A stretch of DNA of 57,159 nt from an uncultured Saprospiraceae bacterium (lineage in GTDB: Bacteria; Bacteroidota; Bacteroidia; Chitinophagales; Saprospiraceae). This document shows, one piece after another, positions 51,191 through 57,159 of this stretch. Location: contig CALJOK010000005.1 of assembly GCA_937981555.1 (NCBI GenBank), positions 1 to 57,159 of the forward strand, given 5' to 3'. The notes below the pieces were generated by a model. That model searched no databases. It was not told where the DNA came from and saw only the letters and a list, made by a program, of their open reading frames with translations. Every line of letters starts with the position of its first letter. Positions within the stretch are counted from its first letter, which is position 1. A program made the translations under genes and the position numbers.

Positions 51191-53557
51191 TTAAATAACC
51201 ACAAATTTTCCTTGCCCAATGACCATCCCTTTTTCCCTCACCCAAAAGAAATAAACACCTTTGGCTAAATTCCCTTTTTCAAAAACAATTTTATTCGACT
51301 CATATTTTGTTGGACAAATTACTTTCGAACCATTGGCATCAATGACGGAAAATTGAAGATTGGAGTAATTGGTTTTCGGTAAATTAATATAACCGACGGA
51401 TTGAATAGGGTTGGGGGTTACTTTTAATAATTCCAATTTTGTCATGGGTTGGTTGCTAACCGAAGTAAAGATGCTGCAACCATAACTAGTATTGCCAACC
51501 TTCAAAAATAAATCATCGAAATAAGAATCATTATCGGTGCCCGCATTTCGAGTTCCTTTTAATTCAAATTGAATAATTCGAGTTCCCGTAGGAATGACGA
51601 CCCACTCGGAAAGCATCGTCCAGGAATTATTAAATGTAGCAAGCGTATTCGAAGCATCAATTTCTATTTCGTTTTCATCTAAAAAAATTAATTTCATTTC
51701 TGGTAAATCACTTCCGCCATAGTTGGATAAATAACCACCAAAGTTGGCAGAATAATTTCCAGCATCAATGGAATCTGCGAAAGAAGTAACCGCCACATTT
51801 TGAATACACCGGCCTACTTCGCTATGATCACAAAGTCCGCCTACGGCAAAATATCGATCGCCTGAATGTGGAGTGATGCCTTGACACACCCCATCTGTTA
51901 ATGCTTCGACGACTCCTTCAACTGAAATCCAATTCGCCAAACTATCTTCTGCTCCTGCATTCCATAAAAGGTTAGGCGAAGCAATCGAAGCACTTGTCGT
52001 AAATGAAACGGGGACGGTCCATTCGCTCCAATTTAATTCTCGATCCCGATAGCGTACTCGCCACCAGTAAGTTGAATTTTCATCCAACCCTAATATTTCT
52101 TCATCAGTCAAATCATCTCCCAATTGTGTGTCTTCTTCAAAATACCAGTTCTCAAAATTTTTCCAACTCTCCGCGACAGGTTGCAAAAAATCATCGGAGG
52201 AAGTGGATACTTGCCAATGACTTTGACCATGCAAGAAGGTAGCAGTTGGAGTGGAAAAATTATTGGCTTTGAGGGTTACGCACTCTGGAATGACTTCTTC
52301 GTCAATGGGAAAAAGTGGCGTAGGGATATTTACAACGGAAGGGTTTAATCTCATGGTAAAACTATCTCTCAACTCATTATCAACTATCGCATCTTGATCT
52401 CCTCGACCAATTCTTTTGACCACCACTTTTGGATCGGCTCCAGCGGTAACTTCTACAGAGACAAAACCATATTCATCTTGCGAAATGGAAAACTCATCAT
52501 AATCAAAATTGGGAAACTCTCCCCAATTATCAATGGCACCACCTGCGGTTGCAGCATTGATCCAAAGGTGTTTGTGATCTCGCGAATTCCCTCGGGAGTA
52601 ACCATGTGTATGTCCAAAAAAATGAATACTCGGCTTCCCACAATCTGAACTAAAATTTTCTAATCGTTCGATAACGTCGCCGGTGTAGTTAGATTCGCCT
52701 GGCGTCCAAAGTTCAGATTTATGCGGATGATGAAGTTGCGCAAAAACAAAATCAATGGAGTCAGAGGCGCAAGTCATTCCTAGAATTTGATCGAGCCAAT
52801 CAAGCTGCTCTTGGTTGGTAAAAGGATTATTAGAATCCAAACCGATGATGCGAGTATTGCCATAATCTTTGTACCACCAATGTTCTTCGAAACCGACTGT
52901 TCCGTTTTCTGGCATTTTAAAATATTGGAAAAAATAGTTAGAATTATTTTCATGATTTCCTGGGACAGGATAAACGGGAACTTGACTAAACAAACTTTGA
53001 GCAGGATCAAAAAAAGTATTTTCCCAAGAAGCATAATTATTTCCATTGGAAACTAAATCTCCTGGAATCAAAATCAATGCAAGGTTGTCAATCGTCTCTC
53101 CCCCAAATTCATCCTGCAAATAATCAATGACACCATCTTCGACGATCTCTTGAAATTTATTGGGAAAAGAACCGTCTTGTTGCATGTCGCTCATGGCAAC
53201 AATGCGAAAAGATTCTTGGTCAGCAGCAAAGGGCGGTGTTTTAAAAGTATAAGTATTGGAAATAGCGGTGCCTGTTTTTACCCGATAAAAGTATTGGGTA
53301 AAACGGGTAAGTCCTTCGATTTTCACTTCGTGAATTCTAGCATCGTTGACGGAACTATCAGCTGTTCCGATGGCAGTATTTCCAAGTGCATCCGTCAACC
53401 CCCATTCGACGATGCTCTCTGATAAAGAATCCGTTTCCCATAAAATAAAAATGGAATTGGGGGAAGCGTCCTGTAAGTAAGGTTGGACTTTGATGGTTTG
53501 GGCTTGCGTAAAATTTAAAAAACAAAAGAGGAAGAAGGGGAGTGATAGGTTTTTCAT
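51191..53557 (-). CDS. Purple-acid-phosphatase-like metallophosphoesterase with type A T9SS tail
   Basis: This 788-residue protein has a signal peptide ('LNFTQAQ'). An Fn3-type PAP N-terminal domain lies at about 22-108 ('VQPYLQDASPNSIFILWETD', 'FTQYFYRVKTG'). The calcineurin-like catalytic domain follows with 'MSDMQQDG' (122-129), 'IPGDLVSNGNNY' (GD at 166-167), 'PVPGNHENN' (GNHE 200-203), 'LHHPHKS' (276-281) and GHTH (315-318), so the full metal ligand set is present. Two further beta domains follow (about 410-530 Fn3-like, 545-690 carbohydrate-binding-like), then a Por sorting tail ('LKVTPNPIQSVGYINLP'). It probably dephosphorylates a phosphoester at the cell surface or outside. Its ATG overlaps the stop of the 73-residue membrane protein gene as ATGA. 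Confidence 0.92.
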   Translation of the reverse strand: MKNLSLPFFLFCFLNFTQAQTIKVQPYLQDASPNSIFILWETDSLSESIVEWGLTDALGNTAIGTADSSVNDARIHEVKIEGLTRFTQYFYRVKTGTAISNTYTFKTPPFAADQESFRIVAMSDMQQDGSFPNKFQEIVEDGVIDYLQDEFGGETIDNLALILIPGDLVSNGNNYASWENTFFDPAQSLFSQVPVYPVPGNHENNSNYFFQYFKMPENGTVGFEEHWWYKDYGNTRIIGLDSNNPFTNQEQLDWLDQILGMTCASDSIDFVFAQLHHPHKSELWTPGESNYTGDVIERLENFSSDCGKPSIHFFGHTHGYSRGNSRDHKHLWINAATAGGAIDNWGEFPNFDYDEFSISQDEYGFVSVEVTAGADPKVVVKRIGRGDQDAIVDNELRDSFTMRLNPSVVNIPTPLFPIDEEVIPECVTLKANNFSTPTATFLHGQSHWQVSTSSDDFLQPVAESWKNFENWYFEEDTQLGDDLTDEEILGLDENSTYWWRVRYRDRELNWSEWTVPVSFTTSASIASPNLLWNAGAEDSLANWISVEGVVEALTDGVCQGITPHSGDRYFAVGGLCDHSEVGRCIQNVAVTSFADSIDAGNYSANFGGYLSNYGGSDLPEMKLIFLDENEIEIDASNTLATFNNSWTMLSEWVVIPTGTRIIQFELKGTRNAGTDNDSYFDDLFLKVGNTSYGCSIFTSVSNQPMTKLELLKVTPNPIQSVGYINLPKTNYSNLQFSVIDANGSKVICPTKYESNKIVFEKGNLAKGVYFFWVREKGMVIGQGKFVVI

Positions 53558-53775
53558 TTATTCGATTTGTATTTGTAATTATCCCGTAAGGTACTCAATC
53601 TTCTTTTTTGAATAAAATACAAAATCAATAATCCAAATAAGACCATCGGATAAATAAAACAAAAGATCAATGCATTAAATTCATAATAAGACCAACCCAA
53701 TAGATTGGCTAGATTGATGATAAAATCGGTACAGTAGACAAATACAATATTGATGAGTTTGGATAAGGTGTTCAT
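53554..53775 (-). CDS. Small membrane protein, middle gene of a coupled operon
   Basis: This 73-residue protein has an amphipathic N-terminal helix ('LINIVFVYCTDFIINLANLL') and one clear transmembrane helix ('FCFIYPMVLFGLLILYF'), then a basic tail ('QKRRLSTLRDNYKYKSNK'). Both ends overlap neighbours as ATGA (53772-53775 and 53554-53557), which is strong evidence that it is translated and that it acts with the phosphoesterase and the 132-residue protein. No named family is known to me, though I recall similar short proteins next to similar genes in other Bacteroidota. Confidence 0.8.
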   Translation of the reverse strand: MNTLSKLINIVFVYCTDFIINLANLLGWSYYEFNALIFCFIYPMVLFGLLILYFIQKRRLSTLRDNYKYKSNK

Positions 53776-54170
53776 GACTTTGATTTTAAAGAATTGATTT
53801 GACTTTGTAGGTCAATAATTTTCACCCATAAAAAAAACATTAGGAGGGGGAGTAACAGGACTAAGAAAATAACATTAGCTAATTGGTAGTTACCTGTTGA
53901 ATGCATTGACCTAATTATTTTAAAATAAATGGGGTCGATGTAATCGAAATAATGAGTGAGTGTTTTGACATGATAATGTTTGCAGTAGCCTGTATCTATA
54001 TAGCAATGCCAAGAGCATTTAGTTTTGGTAATTAGTTTTGAATTTATTGCTGTGACACCCTTTACTTTATATGGTTTTTCATTTATCGTAAGACGGACTG
54101 ATTCATTGATGAGGATCATGATTAGAAATGGGAAAATCAGGAGTAGTAGTTTTTGAGTTGTTTTAGGCAT
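53772..54170 (-). CDS. Small double-membrane-helix protein with conserved-looking Cys/His cluster
   Basis: This 132-residue protein has transmembrane helices at about 7-22 ('KLLLLIFPFLIMILI') and 98-118 ('ANVIFLVLLLPLLMFFLWV'). They enclose a ~75-residue loop with 'GVTAINSK' and the cluster 'CSWHCYIDTGYCKHYHVK' (Cys52, His55, Cys56, Cys63, His65, His67), then 'YFDYIDPIYFKIIRSMHSTG'. With both ends inside, the loop would face the periplasm. The Cys/His set could bind a metal or form disulfides. It is the first gene of a three-gene unit with ATGA overlaps ending in the secreted phosphoesterase. Function is unknown. Confidence 0.8.
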   Translation of the reverse strand: MPKTTQKLLLLIFPFLIMILINESVRLTINEKPYKVKGVTAINSKLITKTKCSWHCYIDTGYCKHYHVKTLTHYFDYIDPIYFKIIRSMHSTGNYQLANVIFLVLLLPLLMFFLWVKIIDLQSQINSLKSKS

Positions 54171-54415
54171 ATAGAGATATATAAAATATAGATATCGAAT
54201 ACCTATATTGATCTGTAATGTTTTAATTTTTAGCTACATATAATTTTTTGGAATAATCGGTAGACTATAGATGTGGCCGATACTTTACTTCCAAAAATGG
54301 GGATGATTTTTTCAAAAACATAAAGGTAATAATTCCTGATGAACTTAGGTGTTAAATATGACCTTAAAGATATGTGACAGCTATATTTTTTTTAAAAAAC
54401 TACCTATATGTATTA
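54171..54415. other. Upstream region of the small-membrane-protein operon
   Basis: This 245-bp AT-rich region has no supported ORF. It contains ATAGATATCGAATACCTATA (54187 on), a loose relative of the terminator-hairpin sequence at 6499 and 46872. No consensus -7 box is seen upstream of 54170. Confidence 0.35.
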
Positions 54416-54578
54416 ATAAGTTCTTGTTCAGGTTTATTCATAAGTTATATCGAGATTATTTTTTTATTCTTCAAGGCAAAAAACGTAGGCGAACCCTGTG
54501 GTTTGGCGAGGCTTTTTAACGAAGAAGGAGGAAAAAAAAAGCCGATATAACTGTGATTAAATTTGATCAAGAACTTAT
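54416..54578. repeat. 150-bp inverted-repeat element, copy 2
   Basis: The arms ATAAGTTCTTGTTCAGG (from 54416) and TTTGATCAAGAACTTAT (to 54578), with inner parts AAGTTATATCGAG and CCGATATAACTG, are inverse. The core has CAAGGCAAAAAACGTA, an inner hairpin near GAACC-CTGT-GGTTT (54491-54504) and GAGGCTTTTTAACGAAGAA, matching the core of 40736-40889. Confidence 0.75.
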
Positions 54579-54594
54579 CAATTAGCAATGATAT

Positions 54595-54774
54595 AAATCT
54601 CTCGTCAAAATTACTACAGTATATAAGAATAGTTTAAATCTCTCGTCAAAATTGCTACGGTATACAAGAATGAATTAAATCTCTCGTCAAAACTGTTACG
54701 GTATATAAGAATGGATTAAATCTCGCGTCAAAACTGCTACGGTATATAAGAATGGTTTAAATCTCGCGTCAAAA
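54595..54774. repeat. 41-bp tandem repeat array (four full units and one partial)
   Basis: Units begin at 54595, 54636, 54677, 54718 and 54759 (the last stops after AAATCTCGCGTCAAAA). Each holds AAATCTCTCGTCAAAA, then TGCTACGGTATATAAGAATG. Unit-to-unit differences are few, and the last two units share TCGCGTC in place of TCTCGTC. There are no spacers. The array lies between the inverted-repeat element and the 54891 gene. Confidence 0.9.
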
Positions 54775-54890
54775 AATATTTTTCAATGACTCAATATTTA
54801 ATGCAACCTAATAAAAACTCTTCCCGTACATACTTTTATGATAACAAAAAACGCCATTATCATTTCTTAACTCTATAAACTTTTAAAGTT

Positions 54891-55532
54891 ATGTCAAAAA
54901 GACCAAAAGTAAACCGAACTTATTACAAGAAACTTTCCCAAAGTGCCCTATCTGTCTTCGCCTTAGCCACCGTCAATAACACTAAAGGAGTATCCGCTTA
55001 TAAATCTTTAGCTGGGACAGTTACTGAGTTAGAAGACAAAGCAACTGCATATGCAGCCGCACTCCAAGCAGCAGAATTAGGCGGACGAGATCGAGTATTG
55101 ACTAAGAATTTTGCGAAAGAGGAAGTCCTTCATGCGATGGATGAATTGTCCAATGGAATGGATTTCTTTTGCAAGGGAAGTATTGAGTTTTTTACTAAAT
55201 CTGGTTTGCCTGTGCAAAATGGAGCAGTTCAACATACAGGAGAATTATTGCCACCCGTTAAATTTTCGGCAACGGCTACTGGTCTTCCTGGTGTGGTAGA
55301 ATTGAGATATAAAATTGATGCGAACCAACGATCTAGTGTAAATAGTATTGGAGTAGAGTGGAGTATAGACAATGGGGTGACTTGGCAAAATGGAAAATAT
55401 GGTTCTACTAAATCTAAAATGACTTTGACGGGTATGCCTAGTCGTCAATTGGTATTGATTAAAATTCGGTGCTTAGGAACTCGAAATAGAGTGAGTGAGT
55501 GGAGTGCAGAGGTGGCTGTTTCTGTAGCATAA
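54891..55532 (+). CDS. Cytoplasmic protein with C-terminal Fn3-like domain
   Basis: This 213-residue protein has no signal peptide. Residues 1-110 are helical ('LSQSALSVFALATVNNTKGV', 'ATAYAAALQAAELGGRDRV', 'LHAMDELSNGMDFFCKGSIE'). Residues ~125-213 are an Fn3-like beta sandwich ('VKFSATATGLPGVVELRYK', 'VEWSIDNGVTWQNG', 'VLIKIRCLGTRNRVSEWS'). Proteins of this layout occur singly in Bacteroidota, but I know of no assigned role. The absence of an export signal on an Fn3 protein is odd. It is the only gene in about 1.8 kb and follows a 41-bp tandem array by about 115 bp. Confidence 0.75.
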   Translation: MSKRPKVNRTYYKKLSQSALSVFALATVNNTKGVSAYKSLAGTVTELEDKATAYAAALQAAELGGRDRVLTKNFAKEEVLHAMDELSNGMDFFCKGSIEFFTKSGLPVQNGAVQHTGELLPPVKFSATATGLPGVVELRYKIDANQRSSVNSIGVEWSIDNGVTWQNGKYGSTKSKMTLTGMPSRQLVLIKIRCLGTRNRVSEWSAEVAVSVA

Positions 55533-55565
55533 AAGATAAAAAGGGTGTTGTTTTAAAAGATAAAA

Positions 55566-55603
55566 GTCCCAATGAATTTATTTCATTGAGGCTTTTTCTT
55601 TTT
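55566..55603 (+). terminator. Terminator after the Fn3-like gene
   Basis: An imperfect stem (GTCCCAATGAA against TTCATTGAGGC), followed by CTTTTTCTTTTTTT, 34 bp after the stop codon. Confidence 0.7.
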
Positions 55604-55710
55604 TTAGGTAGAAAGGGAAGTGTGTTTTTGATTGAAGATTGTTGATGTGTGTATATATATGTAGGGAGATTTTGTTTTACCTTTTGAGATGGGTGGATGT
55701 GTTGGGTGTT

Positions 55711-55739
55711 GTTCTTTTTTTTCATTGAAAAAAAAGAAC
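55711..55739. repeat. Perfect 12-bp A/T-rich hairpin
   Basis: GTTCTTTTTTTT and AAAAAAAAGAAC around CATTG. Its position after a terminator and before a sequence of different composition suggests the edge of an old insertion. Confidence 0.5.
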
Positions 55740-55986
55740 CAAAAAAATCTAGGTGAAAAAATAGCTTAGCGTAAGGCATACTCCCGCACCTTCATTTTTT
55801 ACCGATTCTCGCCCGCATCTTGCTGCTCATGGTTTTCCTTTCAAACTTAATTTTTTGAGAAGAGTAGGGAAGTGGGATAAACATAAAAAGTCTTAAAAAA
55901 ATCAGCGTCAAAAATTATATCTTAATATCGTAAAAAACGACTTTAGTCGTTTGTGTTCAACCCATTTACTTTCAGTAGGTGGGAAT

Positions 55987-56709
55987 TTATTGTTTTAACC
56001 AATTCAAAATTAACTCATCATTTCGAGTGACATTTCCAATCATATAAATATTCGAACTTCTAATTGCATCCGAATTTTCTAAAATCTCCTTAATCACGCC
56101 TTCCCTCGAAATATAATTAGAATGAATAAAGTAATTCTTCCCATCTCGTTTGACCACAAATCCAACGTGGTAATCCAATCCTAAAATGAGCACTTCATTA
56201 TTATTAACATCGGATAAATAGGATTTTAATTTTTCCAGATCAGAAAACCTAGTGATTGTATTTTCGTCACACAATCTTTTTATGATTTCTGAAGAGGCTT
56301 TTTGTGCGAGAGAATATCGATTTAGATGAATTCCGACATCTTTCAAGGTAGTGGTGATAAAGTATCCACAGGCAATTTCACCATTTCGAGGAGTTTTGGT
56401 GTGTCCATTAAAGTCCCATTTTGTGCCATACCAATAATTAAAGATAGAATCGACTAAGAGATTGGCGAATAGTTCTTTTCCATCGGCGAGTTTTTCTGAG
56501 ATATTATCCTTTTTTCTGAGGTTAGCTTTAAGATTTTTAACTCGATGCTTTAGATTTTTATAATTATTGTAGTGATTTTCTGGATTGAATAGAAGAGTAG
56601 AGTCAAATTTTTCGATTGTCTTAGTTGTTATCCCTTCCTTTTGAGTGGTGGATTCTTTACAATGGAAGCAATTAAAGATTAAAAAGAAAAAAATGGTTCT
56701 GATAATCAT
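55987..56709 (-). CDS. Lipoprotein with papain/NlpC-like cysteine-hydrolase features
   Basis: This 240-residue protein has a short export signal with a Cys-containing end ('FFFLIFNCFHC', Cys14 or Cys17 as the lipid site). Residues 40-85 are a charged helical linker. The domain at 90-235 has 'YWYGTKWDFNGHTKTPRNGE' then 'IACGYFITTTLKDVGIHL' (candidate nucleophile Cys114), and later 'LGLDYHVGFVV' (candidate His181) and 'YFIHSNY'. A Cys on a helix after a Gly-rich lead-in, with a His at the start of a strand, is the NlpC/P60-like arrangement used by peptidoglycan amidases and peptidases. No family match can be claimed, and it could be an inactive relative. It is alone on its strand here. Confidence 0.65.
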   Translation of the reverse strand: MIIRTIFFFLIFNCFHCKESTTQKEGITTKTIEKFDSTLLFNPENHYNNYKNLKHRVKNLKANLRKKDNISEKLADGKELFANLLVDSIFNYWYGTKWDFNGHTKTPRNGEIACGYFITTTLKDVGIHLNRYSLAQKASSEIIKRLCDENTITRFSDLEKLKSYLSDVNNNEVLILGLDYHVGFVVKRDGKNYFIHSNYISREGVIKEILENSDAIRSSNIYMIGNVTRNDELILNWLKQ

Positions 56710-57159
56710 AACGAGCTGATTTTTTCAAAAGAAATTATAAAAAAGTCTCAAATAGTTAATTGATTCCCTGCAAAAAGATACTTTTTTTCTTTCCTTTTTT
56801 CCAAAAAACTCATTTTACGCTTGATTTTTCGCCGCTATATGTTGCAAATTCTATTCCTCGAAATAGCGCTGGTAATCAGGTTACATTTTATCGGTAAAAT
56901 CGTTACATCTCACCCCGAAAATCGCTACAATTTGCTGAAACGATAGTACGGAAAGTATTTTTTTTTATTTTTTTATGATTTTTTATTAAAAAAAATGAAA
57001 ACATAAAGTATTGATAACCAGTAGTTTATCATGCATTTTTTATGATGGTAACCTGATTACCACTTATTGAAACCTATCTACCTAAAGAATTTTACATCCC
57101 GCTCTATATTTACACCGTACTTAGAAACAAACGTTCAATTTTACAAACACTAAAAAAAC
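56710..57159. other. Intergenic region at the right edge
   Basis: This 450-bp AT-rich region has no ORF, RNA gene or clear hairpin that I can support. It probably holds the promoter of the leftward 56709 gene and the upstream region of a gene beyond the window. Confidence 0.4.

Larger units (their letters stand above)
55533..55986. other. Intergenic region, 454 bp
   Basis: It contains the terminator at 55566-55603 and the A/T hairpin at 55711-55739. A more GC-rich stretch at about 55755-55830 (AAGGCATACTCCCGCACC, CTCGCCCGCATCTTGCTGCT) is unlike its surroundings and could be a remnant of a mobile sequence. No ORF is supported. Confidence 0.4.

Noticed and set aside
54595-54774. Possible CRISPR array (regularly spaced TCTCGTCAAAA repeats)
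   Set aside because: The whole 41-bp unit is conserved, with no unique spacers between repeats, and no cas genes are present. It is a tandem repeat.
55459-55779. 106-residue - strand ORF
   Set aside because: It covers the end of the Fn3-like gene and its terminator, and its low-complexity composition (runs of Lys, Ser, Leu, Phe) follows from A/T-rich hairpins.

Overview
The window is AT-rich DNA from a member of the Bacteroidota, probably the Saprospiria or a neighbouring class. The evidence is type IX secretion (T9SS) sorting tails of both type A (Por tail) and type B (CHU_C / gliding-motility-associated), a PorP/SprF barrel, giant Ig/PKD-repeat surface proteins, SprB repeats, TATCTTTG-like -7 boxes and a lack of strong Shine-Dalgarno sites. 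No tRNA, rRNA, CRISPR array, phage or transposase gene was seen. The assignment below class level is inference.

Layout. (1) 1-10.4 kb, + strand: the end of a giant Ig-repeat type B protein, then a PorP/SprF protein and a PD40/OmpA protein. This is the usual T9SS trio of surface adhesin, outer-membrane partner and periplasmic anchor. A small orphan gene follows. (2) 10.9-16.5 kb, - strand: two paralogous YHYH-domain secreted proteins, a diheme MauG/cytochrome-c-peroxidase-like protein and an MbnP-like copper-protein homologue, then a DUF1877-like gene. (3) 16.5-21.3 kb: two 780-residue SprB-repeat type B proteins that are a recent tandem duplication. (4) 21.7-29.3 kb, - strand: a SCO copper chaperone, a third YHYH lipoprotein, a secreted CotH/lamin-tail protein, an outer-membrane barrel, a VOC protein and two lipoproteins. 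Regions 2 and 4 together look like a dispersed copper/redox and YHYH set. (5) 29.4-38.7 kb: a 2704-residue DUF7948/beta-propeller/Ig-repeat protein, preceded by a microsatellite, bracketed by two direct copies of a palindromic repeat and followed by gene debris. (6) 38.7-42.3 kb, - strand: MBL hydrolase, DUF1801, DUF6624, GyrI-like and WG-repeat-like genes, with a 150-bp inverted-repeat element between two of them. (7) 42.6-50.9 kb: an exported, membrane-anchored protein with a glucan-water-dikinase-like order of phosphohistidine and ATP-grasp domains, translationally coupled to a serine hydrolase. These are followed by a nucleotide-transporter/HEAT fusion and a second serine hydrolase. (8) 51.2-54.2 kb, - strand: a translationally coupled operon of two small membrane proteins and a T9SS-secreted purple-acid-phosphatase-like enzyme. 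(9) 54.4-57.2 kb: a second copy of the inverted-repeat element, a 41-bp tandem array, an Fn3-like protein and a papain-like lipoprotein.

The most promising candidates for undescribed biology are the exported dikinase-like protein with its coupled serine hydrolase and nearby nucleotide transporter, the small-membrane-protein/phosphoesterase operon, the MbnP/MauG/YHYH/SCO set, and a dispersed element whose arms differ between copies yet remain self-complementary.
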